A stretch of 64,000 bases of DNA from Paraspadella gotoi (GCA_051294375.1 CM119267.1:9915458-9979457), one strand, 5' to 3'; positions 13,690-25,260 are shown, counted from the first letter of the stretch. Translations and numbers: made by a program. Notes: generated by a model not told the origin, from the sequence alone.

Positions 13690-14669
13690 TCATTTAGGCC
13701 CAAATCTATTTTGTCTGGTAAGAAATCCGCTTCCCTGCTTATTAGAATAATTTCGACTTCTATGGGGATCGAACCGCTCGTACGGAATATACGCTGGAGC
13801 AGAACTAACTAAATCAGGATGTCGAGCCCTCCAATCGTTCCGTTGGAAGGACGTCGAATGATCCGCGGGAAAGCGCGAAGGAACTTGTCTGGATTGTGAA
13901 ATGCGTCGATGAAAATCCCCGCCGTTCGGCATGGAGCTGCGTCGCATGCGAGCCGGAGCGCCGTGGGAACGAAGCTTTTGTGCCGAAATCGATCTCAAAG
14001 AGTCAAGGTAAGGTTTTCGCTCCTGTGGATGACCTCTTGCTCGATCGAACGCGACGATGGCGTCCTGGGCTGCCCAGCCGCGTCTTTCCACGAGGTAACG
14101 ACAGATCAAGTAGCCGGTTCGATTGAGCCCGTGGGTGCAGTGCACACCAACGAGGCGATGGGGATCTCTCTTCAGAAACTCATCGACGACGCGTTGGAAT
14201 TCTCTAACAATTTTCTGGCTGGGAACAACTTGACCGCGGGTCGGCAGCTTGTAGTGCTCGACGTTGTTTGCGCGAAAGAGGCCGTCAACGATGGAAGCTG
14301 AATAATACTTATCAGTATTCGTTAGGTCTACGATGAGACCGACGTCAATGCCACGTGCCTGGAAAGACTCCAACATAGAGGACGGGGTAAATAGGGAGCC
14401 GTCCGCTTCTGGGATGGCGATATCTGGCTTGAGAGGCACTTTAAAGGCTGGGAGGGAAAAAAATTAGGGAGAAGCCAAAATAAAAATGTTAAAATAAACA
14501 AACTATGGTTAACTCCATATCGAGAAAAAATCTTTTCACCGATAAATCTTTCGCCGGCTATGGGGTCGAGAAAAGGAGTGTAGTTTTCCCATCTTTCCGG
14601 AACAGCGCGCTTCTTATTTGGTTTTAAATCCTTCCGCCACGATCCACGATAAAAAGTCTGATTAGACAT
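13690..14669 (-). CDS. DUSP11: RNA/RNP complex-1-interacting phosphatase (RNA 5'-triphosphatase)
   Basis: This is an atypical dual-specificity phosphatase. Members remove the gamma and beta phosphates from RNA 5' ends. Two exons, 14540-14669 and 13690-14447, encode 295 residues. Exon 1 encodes RWENYTPFLDPIAGERFI. Exon 2 opens with AFKVPLKPDI, followed by VGLIVDLTNTDKYY. It carries the catalytic loop VGVHCTHGLNRTGYLICRYL, with Cys and Arg of CX5R in place, and then AIVAFDRARGHPQERKPYLD. The C-terminal 90 residues are Arg/Ser-rich and low in conservation, as is usual for the family. The mRNA capping enzyme has a related domain, but no guanylyltransferase follows, so DUSP11 is preferred. The ATG follows CAACAG at a 6-nt distance, an acceptor-like site. 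Confidence 0.92.
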
Positions 14670-15073
14670 ACTTAACTGTTGCAGGGCACAGAACCAAAAC
14701 TTAATCATTTCAGATTCACAGAAGCCCTTCTCTTTCGGCTTTATGATTCAAACTAGCCATTGCTTTAAATTTAGGAACATGAACATTATTTGTCGGGATG
14801 ATGAAGCTGCATGCAGTGAACGAGTAGCTTCATACAATCAAATGTTACAAGTTCTCTAACAAAATCTACTTTATGTCGTTTAAAAACACTGAAGTTTTTT
14901 TATTTATTCCATTTTTTTTTTGGTAGGATTTCGCATTAGAAAATAATCCTGAAAAAGACAAAAAAATTTAAAACTTTTCACTGGTCTCCCGGACTAGAAA
15001 CGAGAAAAATTAAAAATACATAGTGCATATTCAATCTGGCAAAATTTTATTTCATAACTGGTAAAAGGGAGTT

Positions 15074-15352
<279 letters not shown>

Positions 15353-18020
15353 TGCAAAAATTGTACAAAAAGTCCGTCTGAATAAAATATATTGGGTTTT
15401 TAAACAAATCACCAAAAATGTGAGTATGACCTTGCCACTTCTCGTAAATGCCGAAAAAAAATAAAAAAACTCTTGATTACCTGATATTAGAAAATAAGCC
15501 ACAACCCAATGATTTATTTGCCTTTATAATTCTTTTCCTATAGAGTGTATGAGGTAAATATAAATGTATTATAACTTTTTTATTGCGGACAAAATGTTCA
15601 GTGATTACTCGTACAACAATACATAGTTACTATTTAGCTTTCAAGAAGTAATGATCAAATATAACTTTTGTAGTAATAAGGTTCAAACAAATGCTGAAGT
15701 TCAGTATTATAATAAACTTTAAAAATATATCCATAGGTTTTTCAAAGTCAAAATTAAACGTAACTAGCAGCAAATGTCAGAATATACTATTCTGTTATGA
15801 CAAAATCGCGATACAAAAAATATTTTGTTAAAGAATAAAACAACTCTTATACCCCAGATGCAATAAAAAATATTTAGCATTCAGTTTTACAACCACTTAA
15901 AGAATTTGTTTGTAAAAGTATAATCATTCGCCAGATCACAATTGTTACAGAATACTAAAATCTGATGCGGACTAACAAAAAGGGGAAAAATGCGTATTTT
16001 TTTTTTCCAAACAGGGCGAAGAGTGCCTAAAAAATAAAACGTTTTTATCAAGCTACGGTGTTTATAATAAAAAAGTAAAAAAGTACAACAAAAAGTTTTT
16101 ATTTGAAAACACGAGAACCTCGACTAGTCATATTCAGTGGAGATGCGGTTATAATATACGGGATTCATTGGAACGTGCATCGAATTTATTTAACTAAGTC
16201 CTTTTTTTAAATCTTTTGATTTAAGAAACGTCCTAATCTAATATTGAAATTGTGCTTAGGTTTTAAGTACGAGGTTCAAGTGTAAAATATATGTATATTC
16301 CAAAAAATATAATGATAACCTAATGCAAAAAGACTTCCCCCTCCTTCAATAGATTCTGCTTGATAATCAAAGAAAAATCATTATTGCAGCTATTTTTTCA
16401 ATACAGATAATAAAAATACAAAGCAATATCAAATTACCAAAATCGCAATAATTTAATAACTGTTTCGGTTTGTAAAGTTATTAATACGACTAATATGTTA
16501 AACATTAAACACTTACCTTAGATAAAATTTGACAAGAAAAAGAGTCGTTATGCGTTACTTACATATGATTATAACTTGTTCAATGCATTTCAACACGAAC
16601 AAAAAAGTATCTGAATTAAGCTATTATAAAGTCAGCATAATGCAAATAATCGATATTTCAGAAAGATAAGCCTTTTCACGAGGAGCCACTCGAAAACATT
16701 CAGTTAATAAAATTCGGTTTTCTTTGCTAGAAACTTTGGTGTTGTGTTGCGTTTATTTTTTTTAATTGATTCAACTACATTTTTAGCTCATACATAAAAT
16801 CACATCGGTAAAAACAATTATTAGGCTCATATGAAGTCACGATATTGCTCGATCACAGATGAAATACGTACTATTTTGATTAAAAAAAAAATTATCCATA
16901 AAATAAATCCGAACAAGTGTTCGTAAGATTTCGACATCCTAACGATCCTTCAAAACTTCGCGGAAATCATCAAACAGATAACCTTCCCAAAGGTTGCGAA
17001 GAGCGCGGTTGAAGACGGACGGTATTTATTCTCTCCGTTTTGTTTTGATGTTTTGATTTTTTTTAATGGCACGGATGGATATTTCGTGCTTTTTTGCGGA
17101 CCATGCAACACTCCCATTCTCAGGTAGGATATTTTCGCTTTGTAAAGCCGTCGAAACCAACTAAAACACAACCTGCTGATAGACTTCCTCGCATGTTTGT
17201 TGCCCCTACAAACATTCGAACTTAGCGTTAGCATTCGCGCGAAATACGAAGGATCGTTTTTCTTATTTAAATATCGATGTGAAAGATTTCCAACCACGAA
17301 AAAAATGTATTTAAAAAAAGAAAATCACCGAACAAGACGTGAATATGAAGACTGAGAAAAAATGTTAATCGTAAGTGTTAATGAATTATATAAAAATAGA
17401 ATGAAGTGACAAAAGTACTGATTCATATATGCTGTATGATTAATGATTAGGACCCTATAATGATAGTAACAATTAATGTAACGAATATTCCCGATCATTG
17501 GACGACCACTAAAACTTAACTTAATTTTTTTAGTCTAATAAAAATGGCAGTCGATTATGTAAATAAAGCTAAATGAATATCGTTTTTGTAAATAATTCCG
17601 CTAACTTGTTCCGAGACCGATATCTTGTCCTTTTTTATCAAAAAATCCTCGAACATGGCACCTCAGGCTTTAAAAAATTTTTCGTATCACAAGATCTGCT
17701 ACTGAAAAATGGTAAAAATGGCAGGATAATAATCTAACCTAACTAAGCTTTAAAATCGGGGTTAATCGACAATCCATTTGTTTAAGGAACTAGTTGAATT
17801 ATCATAATTTTTTTGACAGATCCAGATTCCAAAATAGTCGAAGAACCCGATAAGCAAAGTTTTTTTTCTTAACACAGTTTTATTAAGCGATTTTCCTCAA
17901 ATACGTAATTTAATATTATTTTTCTTTGGTTGTACGCCGAATGCTATATCCCAATTTTTCAAAAATAATTCTTTTCTAAATGAAATTCCGTATTTTCCGT
18001 CTCATGTCCGAATTCCAGGA
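15353..18020. other. Gene-poor AT-rich gap (probably endophilin 3' UTR and intergenic)
   Basis: 2.7 kb without a supportable gene. A 115-codon minus-strand ORF at 16950-17297 has no recognisable domain, a skewed composition and no splice partners, so I left it out. The stretch next to the endophilin stop may be a long 3' UTR. Confidence 0.5.
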
Positions 18021-21000
18021 TTACAAGTCCACGAGAATTTCTACGTAATTCGTGGGGAAGTATCCTCTCTGCCCGCGAATTTCGCCCTCTAGCCAATTTT
18101 CGTCAAGGCGCGCAAGGAGTGTGATGACGTCTCCCTCGCGAAACGCCAGCTCGCCCTCGTTCTCAATCTCAAAGTCGTACAGCGCACGAACGCATGCCTA
18201 GAACGGTAATGAGGGGGTGATAGAGAATATATATAATATCATTATAAATATATATAATATCATTTATAAGTAAAAGACCAGTGGCTGCGCCAATACATGT
18301 AAATCACTTTCAAAGACTTAAACTGAACTGTAACTGCGGCACTAATACATTTTTTGTACCTGTAAAAATATTCTATAAATCGAAACAATATTATTTTTGT
18401 TTTAATATATGAATAAAATTCTTTGATCAAGACATTGATAAAAAATAAAATAAAATAGAATAAAAAAATACTATTAAAAAAAGATAATAAAAATGTTGAA
18501 GAGCAGGTGCAAGTGAAGATCTAGTGTTAGAAATCTACTATGAAATTAAATTTAATAGTGGCGGGGGTTCAAAACTTTAGTCATGAGGTTTACTTTCAGG
18601 TAAAATTTTTTTTAACAAATCCTCCTAGTTATAGACAAAAAAAAATGAAAAAAAATGGGGAAAAACTTGTACAATTTCAGGGAGTACAGTCTTTCTTTTA
18701 AGGTTAATTTTACCTGTTTTTTAGGTGGTGTAGGAGCAGATGGGGTCGTCGAACCGCTCGGGCGACGCATCGAACCCAAACCACCTAAACGAAAAATCAA
18801 AATTATTTTTGACTTTGTCAAGTTGTAGGACAGAAAACTGTAAACATGAAACGACCTCCGTTGAGACTGTTGTTAGATCCGCCGTAGACGTCGAGGTTGG
18901 AGGAAATTCGTTTTGGAACATGGGGCCGGCTCGGCCTGTTGCTGCTTTCTTGCACCCTGTGTGGATGGAAATGTTAGCGTTTTCAACAACGAAGCAGGTG
19001 GTGCTCGGTGAGCTCTCTGGATCAAATAACTCACTTTTCTTGGATGACGTCATTCAATCTCTCCAAAATGTCGGAACATTGTTTGTGGTAGGCAAGTTGG
19101 GCCTGACGTAAGTCGTAATTATTGAAATTATTTTTAATTCAGTGCTGCGCAAAATAAGTGGCCACGAGGAAGACCGTATTTTTTAAAAACATAAAAAAGT
19201 AAAAGAATCTTTTTGAATGATGAAGCAATTTGTCCAAATCCCATTAAAACAGGCAAATTATTTTTTTTTTAAAAATGGGAAATTATTTTTAAAAAACTAT
19301 CTTTTAAAATTAATAAAGCAGTTGAGAACTTACCCTAGTTTATTTTTAAAGCTTTTTGAATAAGTTTTTTATAACATCACGTATAGTTGATGACTAATAC
19401 AAACCTTTAAATTACAACTGAACTAAATAATCTTTATTTTATTTGTTTACTAATTTAATTTATTGATATTTTTTTTTTAACAAAATTATCATCAAAACGT
19501 TATCTTTAGCAGATATTAATTTTTTTTAATGGAAAGTAAAGATTATTTATTTGCCTACCCTTACATATTACATATTTGTAGTCGGGCATTGCCTGGGTTC
19601 ACCCCGCCTAGAATCATTACACTTTCAGTTGTGACCCGGTGGCTCATTGAGTAAAGCCATCAGCTCATGACCACTAGGTACCGGGTTCAATCCCAACCCG
19701 GTACCTACCCTGCGGGAAGCGTGAGGACGGCCGTAAGCCGCCTTGGGGGCATGGCAAACCCTCAAGCCTGGTTCCAAGCCCAGGGACCCGTTCCATGGCT
19801 GCTAGAGGGGGTTATAGAAGTTACGGACAGTCATCTTCAGCCCACGTAGCGCCTTATCCACATATTTATTTTATTATCTTTAGTTTAAGACAATTCCATA
19901 TAATAAGCATCTGTCATAAAAGGAAGTGTTAAAAATGCCAATCTATAGAAATCCATTTTTCCAATTCCGTCTGAAACTTTTACGGCCTGGTCTGAACCAA
20001 TTAAAATTTTTCTTGCGCCACTCGATAGCTATTTGAAAAAGTGGATTTTTTCATTCACAACTTTTTTTACGCCCGTTCCCATTTAATTGTATTTGAAAAT
20101 TGATACAAAGTTCAATTTTGAAGATTGAAGAAATGTACCTGGCAAAGAGCGCTGATTTGAGATAACTGTTCCACCTCGTTGTCCAAGAGATTAAACATGG
20201 CGGTTTCGGCCAACTCCTTAGATTCTTCGAACTAATTGGAAATAGGATGAAATCAGTCATCGAACGCTTGCTTCTTGAATTTATCTCGATTGTATGCAGA
20301 CCTTTTCCATTGCCGCTCGAATCTCTTCATCTCTCGTGTCTTTTCGACTGTTTTTGTGGTCGTAATCTAAGCGGCGACCTTGCAACTTCTTCCTGTGGTG
20401 AGCCACCTTAAAAATAAAATTCATCGATTAATAAAATCAAGACGGATAGCACGAAAATACAATATCATCGTGACTTTACCCACATTGTGACTACACCCAA
20501 TGGAATAAAGTTGCAAACCTCTCTAAGATCCTTATTCTGGAGATTGTAAAGAGGGTCCAGGAAATTCTGTTTGACGTTGTCCTCCAACGCATATTTTACG
20601 TCAGCCATCTGGTGCAAACTCTCGCCAAATTCGACCAAAGCCGAACCGTAAATTGAGTCTTCTCCGAGCTCTTTGCCATTTTTTACCATGCAATCCCCAA
20701 GCAAACCTGAAAGATAAGTATTAATCGTTGGTTGCATTAAAAGATCGAAGGACAATTCATAATTCGTTATACCTTCAGGCTGCGGATAAGCGCTCTTGTG
20801 CGCTTGACCCCTAACTTTGGAGATTGTATGCATAGTCATTAGTCTGGCTCGTGTCGCAGGATTTGGTTGAAGATATTCCTGCGTTCTAGCCTGAAGATCC
20901 GTGACTAGTTTTTCAGTCACGTCGATCTGAAACAGAGGGAGTACGATTAAATTTAAAAGGCTTTATCGTTATCGGGTTTTCGAGGATTGGGCCATTGGTT

Positions 21001-21133
21001 GAGGGACCTAACGAACCTTTCGTTCCATTTCGGAAAACTCGGCGTCCAGTTCCGTTCCTTTGGCGCCGCCGATTGTTTCCGACAAATACTGATTAGCCTT
21101 GTTAAGTTGTTTCTTCAATCCAGCTAACGACAT
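18021..21133 (-). CDS. SH3GL: Endophilin A (BAR and SH3 domain protein)
   Basis: It bends membranes at endocytic sites and recruits dynamin and synaptojanin. Nine exons: 21017-21133, 20773-20926, 20519-20706 (or 20480-20706), 20302-20406, 20139-20231, 19035-19102, 18856-18956, 18714-18784 and 18021-18197. All junctions are in phase, for about 357 residues. The N-terminal amphipathic helix begins [19 protein letters not shown]. The BAR domain includes [29 protein letters not shown] and [21 protein letters not shown] Ser/Pro-rich linker follows. The C-terminal SH3 has [27 protein letters not shown] and [11 protein letters not shown]. Exon 3 has two possible in-frame donors 39 nt apart (see findings). 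The intron between exons 5 and 6 holds a SINE. Confidence 0.95.
18530..18605 (-). repeat. 75-bp intronic repeat family F, copy 1
   Basis: AGAAATCTACTATGAAATTA through GGCGGGGGTTCAAAACTTTA and AGTTTACTTTCAGG-like sequence. A roughly 90 percent identical copy is at 45015-45092 in a Rubicon intron. The strand is arbitrary. There is no coding potential. Confidence 0.65.
19631..19860 (+). mobile_element. tRNA-derived SINE (endophilin intron)
   Basis: It has a clear pol III split promoter: an A box within GGTGGCTCATTGAGTAAAGC and a B box GGGTTCAATCCC about 40 nt later. The B box is inside a T-arm-like stem (GTACCGGGTTCAATCCCAAC, then CCGGTAC). A GC-rich body of about 150 bp follows and ends near 19860. 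It sits antisense to the host gene. The 60-codon ORF over it is not a gene. Confidence 0.75.
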
Positions 21134-21954
21134 TTTGATGGCTTAGAAGTTGTTCGCTTATGTGAAAGTGAAATTTTCAATCCCAATTTCTGGAGTCTTG
21201 AAAGGGTTACAATATTTCCAGTTTGGTCGTCGGTTTTTCACGATGCATACAGTAATAGAGTGGCTGTGGGAGGTATTCGTCGATGTTATCGGACAAGAAG
21301 TACACGAAGTGTTGGCCGAAACACCTTGTAAACATGCAAGGTGACAAGCAGATTTTATCGTTGGTTTTAATTTAGTATTTTTTTCGCTTGAGAACTTTGG
21401 GTTTTGTTATTTTTTGTTGATTGCGTTACAATTAGAAGGTGACTAGATTGGATAGTTGGATACTTTAACATGTACAACTACAGTGAAGACAGGACAACAT
21501 GGAAAGCGTGTGGTATGAGTCGTTTCCTAAAGAGAAAAAATAGGGCAAATATATGACAGAAAAAACAAATCACAAACTTTTCAGTAAAATTATTATACAA
21601 ATAATTGGTGCATGATATATTATCTGCTGTCTATCATTTCAATTAGATGTAGAAAATATAAGTTTTCCCAAAGTAGGCAAGAAAAAATATAATATAAATT
21701 TATATTTTTTTTCTTTTGCCAAATGCTAAATTTATATTAGTATCTCAAAGTCAATTCAACGCTTTATCGCAAAAACGATTTCGTTTGGTAATGACTAATC
21801 GCAGATTCTTCTGGCGCAACGAGAATATTAAATTAAGGAGAGCGAGTGATACCATTTATCATATTTACTCGGGGGTCTTGTCAACGTTTGACAGTCCCGA
21901 AGAAAGTTTTTTTTGGCGCTCGAGAAAAGCATAACTGCTAGTTTAAATCCTCTT
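21134..21954. other. Intergenic gap, endophilin to hypothetical gene
   Basis: 820 bp of AT-rich sequence. The plus-strand ORF at 21150-21344 has no recognisable features. I see no RNA gene or repeat here. Endophilin's promoter or outron should lie at its left end; TTTCACTTTCACATAAG on the minus strand is acceptor-like and about 20 nt from the ATG. Confidence 0.5.
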
Positions 21955-22428
21955 TCATAAATCTAAACAAATCTTTTCCACAATCGTTTCTAAAATTAGA
22001 TTAATATCGGAATCATAATCCTCTCTTAACATTGAAGGCGAACATTTATCGTTTTGCTCGATAATCAAATCCGACGATTTTAAGCGCGAGCGCGAAGAAA
22101 ATGTAATTCGTACGTCGTTCTCGTCGTCGTCGTCAAGAACTTCTCTCCAAACATGATCAACGACGGATATTCGCTGACACGATTCGTTGATCGGGTCGGG
22201 ACTGGCCTCGTCTACGTCGTTTATTCTCTCATTCATGTTTATCTGCCAGTTTACTCCGAAATCCACGCCACCGGAATCTGGCTCTTGACTGGCGCTGCTC
22301 CGGCGTCTCTTCGGAAAATGGGCCAAAAAGGACGCGGAAGGAGCGTGGCACGAATAATTCAGTTGGTTTGAGAGTGATTCTGGAGAGTCAGAAGAGGGGA
22401 GATCAAGTTTTCGCTTCCCCGCTTCCAT
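21955..22428 (-). CDS. Hypothetical acidic/nuclear-type protein, 157 aa
   Basis: I do not recognise this gene. It is a single exon with its ATG at 22428; a longer frame to 22518 exists, but TTTTTTTAG ends 18 nt before this ATG, which favours the shorter start. The protein begins MEAGKRKLDLPSSDSPESLS and has a basic cluster PKRRRSS near residue 40, consistent with nuclear import. It continues with a Ser/Asp-rich middle including a DDDDEND run, and ends in an amphipathic stretch INLILETIVEKICLDL. It lies 175 bp downstream of the SARAF stop on the same strand. It could be a small lineage-specific regulator or an incomplete model. Confidence 0.5.
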   Translation of the reverse strand: MEAGKRKLDLPSSDSPESLSNQLNYSCHAPSASFLAHFPKRRRSSASQEPDSGGVDFGVNWQINMNERINDVDEASPDPINESCQRISVVDHVWREVLDDDDENDVRITFSSRSRLKSSDLIIEQNDKCSPSMLREDYDSDINLILETIVEKICLDL

Positions 22429-22603
22429 CGTTAAGATAATGGAGCTAAAAAAATTACATTCTTGAAATAGTATGAGCACACCCTTTTCATCTATGTCTGC
22501 ATAATGTACATTGTACAATTATTAATGCTTAATGTACAAAAGATTGAGATATTGCAACAAGAGTTTACGACTAGTTTCGACATATACGACACACTTCGTC
22601 GGT

Positions 22604-23994
22604 TTATCGTCTTGAAGTACCCCCGAAACCCGAGGCCGTACGTGACCCACTCGAAGAAGATCCGCCACCAGAGCCACCCCCGAACCCCCTACCGGGGCCA
22701 CCTCCATTGCTCCACCAAGATCCCTATAAAGTATAAAGTAAGGAAAACCTAGAAATCTACAATTTTCATAAAAAACAGACGGATCGACAAGGATACTCAC
22801 AGCGCCGTGACGACGGTTGTTCCAACCGTTGCTCCATCCGGTTCCGTAGTTATCGCCCCAGCCATTGCCCCAGCCATTTCCCCAGCCGTAACCACCACGC
22901 CCATAATTTCTGTTTCCTCCAGACCCAAAAAGATAGCCCAAGAGGCCGCCGGCAAATAGCGAGCCCCACGAAAACCCTTGGTTTTGCTGCTGCTGATGCT
23001 GTTGTTGTTGTTGACGATCTTCGGTTGTGGTGAACGTTCGGCTTCCAGAATCAGCAGTATGTGTGTCAAATCCGTGTATGTTGGAACCACGATGACGCGG
23101 ACCACTACCGAAGTTCCATCCGGCCGGCGGCGGGGACGCGTTGTCGCGGGCCTCTGACAGATCCGGATAGACCCGTGGTCCGTGGGGAGGTCCATCGCTA
23201 GTTGGAGGGTAAGGCGAGTGCCGATGATGTTCTTCGTAGGGAGGTGGTGCACCGGGCATTCGGGTCTCCTCCCCTTCGTAGGCAGAGGGAGCAATGCACC
23301 AAGAATAGAGGACGTAAACAATGATGGCAAAACCGAGAAGAACGAAGAGCGGAGAGAGAGACGTTTCGACGGAGGATGAAAATCCTCCTTTGGTAAAAAA
23401 TTCACCACCATCACCACGACCACCAACACCGCCCCCGCCAAACCAAGAACTTCCACCACCTCCGCGCTTTCTTTGCCCTTCGCGCGTGAACTCGAGGTGA
23501 TATTCTAGACCGCAGGAGCCGCGCAAGACGTAAGGATCATCCGGGTGGTCGAATCCTTCGCAGGACATTTGAATAGATCCGAAACGGACGTCGTTGCTCA
23601 AATCCGCCTTACATTCCCACTGTATTTCGTACCCGTCGAATCCCTTGTTCTCGCACTGGACAGTATCTGGCCTAAAACCAAGTTAATCATGTTAGTAATA
23701 ATTCAAATTTAAGATATATTTGAAAAATTACAGGTTTTTTTTTTTTTTTTATTTGACAAATTATGAAGGCTACGTTTGATAAATAATTTCAGACCAGTAA
23801 GACTCGTCTTTGACGGCAGATCCCCCGACGCATCGGAGCTGCGGAACTCCCGAGGATCGTCGACCCTGCGTTATTCTTCCGCTGTGCAGCGTGACGACTC
23901 GTAAGTCACGGAGCAGAACTTTCTGATGCCCCGCCTGCGTCCTCGCCATCGCGACGATTAAAAGAATTACGGGTAGGAGAGTTCCACTGCCCAT
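22604..23994 (-). CDS. SARAF: Store-operated calcium entry-associated regulatory factor
   Basis: This is an ER membrane protein that slows STIM1/Orai calcium entry. Exons 23795-23994, 22801-23671 and 22604-22723 give 396 residues. The signal peptide is MGSGTLLPVILLIVAMARTQ. The lumenal domain has LLRDLRVVTLHSGR, VPQLRCVGGSA and PDTVQCENKGFDGYEIQWEC. It continues with MSCEGFDHPDDPYVLRGSCG and LEYHLEFTREG. A single membrane helix, LFVLLGFAIIVYVLYSW, is followed by a cytosolic PPPY-containing region. After a short Gln run comes a Gly/Trp/Asn-rich repeat (GWGNGWGNGWGDNYG), then a Gly/Ser tail ending TASGFGGTSRR, as in vertebrate SARAF. TTATTTCCAG lies about 70 nt before the ATG. Confidence 0.95.
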
Positions 23995-24112
23995 GACAAT
24001 TACTAAGTTGTTTTTTTTTTTCGAACAAGTGATCCTTAAAAACTTGAAAAGCTGGAAATAATAAACAAATGGCAATATTGTGGGCAATTTCCGTCTAGCA
24101 ATTTAAAAATTC

Positions 24113-24180
24113 GAGGTGTATGGACATCGAGCAAATTTCATGCCCGCTTGACAATTAGAAATTCGCCGTCATGATCACTC
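24113..24180 (-). promoter_or_regulatory. SECIS element (form 2) in GPx 3' UTR
   Basis: It begins 111 nt after the GPx stop. Read on the minus strand it has the 5' quartet ATGA (24172-24169). A 10-bp helix GGCGAATTTC/GAAATTTGCT includes two G-U pairs. The unpaired TAAT holds the apical AA 12 nt after the quartet. A 4-bp mini-helix TGTC/GGCA closes a loop AAGCG. The 3' quartet is CGAT. A weaker lower helix pairs GAGTG with CACCTC. All parts required for SBP2 and eEFSec recruitment are present with normal spacing. Confidence 0.88.
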
Positions 24181-24290
24181 AAAATATTCAAAACCACGGA
24201 AAAGCCAGATTATGAAATAAACTCACTCACGTAAAAGTATATTAACTTAGGAAGTAATCTCCAGGAAAAACACTCAATACAATCCAACAG

Positions 24291-25260
24291 TTAATTTTTA
24301 AATAAGAGATTCAAATCTTCGGCAATTTGCGAGGTAAAAAAATTCCTCGAATAACGCTTGATGGGTTCCCCCTTTGGTGAGATTAAAAACTTTTCGAAAT
24401 TCCACGAAACGTCGGACCGATTAACGGGAGACCAGATGATGTGCAATGGATTCGCCATCAATGGCACTGGGTCGTCACTGAGTGGGATGAAAGGAGGAAG
24501 AGGATATGGGAAGAGTAAATGAGCAGTGGACGCGTGGCGAGACCAAAGGTCCGTTCAACATCTTTCGCGCACGACGATGACTCATCGCTGGACGAACCGA
24601 GTCTGAGAGACTTATGAAAATAAAATATACATCGTTCTTCGCCAAATTTAATTTCTTTATAAAATAATATCTATTTATATATATATATTTATATATATTT
24701 ATATATTTATTTATAAAATAATAATAATGAAAAATGCACTATAAATTATTATAAACCAAAATTAAAAAATCAGAACTTACTGTGGTTGAGGGAGCGCCGA
24801 TTTTAACCAATGAAAGACGGGATGAGTCCCGTCCCCATTGACGATGCACTTTTCCATCAGGACACATTTGGGCTCGTAACCGCCTCCAGGCCGCACATTT
24901 CGCAAACTGTTGAGGATTTCGTCTCCGTCGCCGTTCTCTTGGTGTCCAAACTAATTTTATTGATAAGAGAGGCTATTTGTGCGAAAAATAAGCCGACGCG
25001 TTGATTTGAACACACATAGATACCTGATTGCAGGGAAAAGCCAGGATAACGAGCTTATCGCCGAAAGAGTCAGCGAGCTCGTTCATCTGGGAGTAATCCC
25101 TGGTGGTCGTGCCTCAGAGCGACGCGACATTCTCCACAACGACGGCCTTCCCGCGCAAAGAATCGAACCGGAGCTCTGTGGCAGGATGGCCACCGCACGA
25201 CAAAGTCTTCGCCGTTAAGTCGTAGAACGACTTGAGGCGGGAGGCCGTGAGGCGTACCAT
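24291..25260 (-). CDS. GPX: Glutathione peroxidase, selenocysteine-containing (UGA recoded)
   Basis: It reduces hydrogen peroxide and organic peroxides with glutathione. Exons 25024-25260, 24781-24950 and 24291-24477 give 197 residues if the in-frame TGA at 25114-25116 is read as selenocysteine at position 49, the same place as in human GPX1. The context is [20 protein letters not shown]. Other active-site parts are AFPCNQ|FGHQEN, with the catalytic Gln split by intron 1, and [18 protein letters not shown] with the catalytic Trp. [10 protein letters not shown] and the long oligomerisation loop indicate a GPX1/2-type tetrameric enzyme rather than GPX4. The start at 25260 is chosen because the upstream open frame is a hydrophobic stretch interrupted by an acceptor-like CTCTCAG. 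A SECIS lies downstream. Confidence 0.95.

Noticed and set aside
16950-17297. 115-codon minus-strand ORF in the gene-poor gap
   Set aside because: Composition is random-like, with no family match, no partner exons and no splice context.
24138-24141. Second ATGA downstream of GPx as an alternative SECIS core
   Set aside because: No helix of suitable length with an apical AA could be drawn from it; the core at 24169-24172 satisfies every part.
25114-25116. In-frame TGA in GPx as a sign of a pseudogene
   Set aside because: The protein stays conserved on both sides, splice phases are intact, the TGA is at the known Sec position and a SECIS follows.
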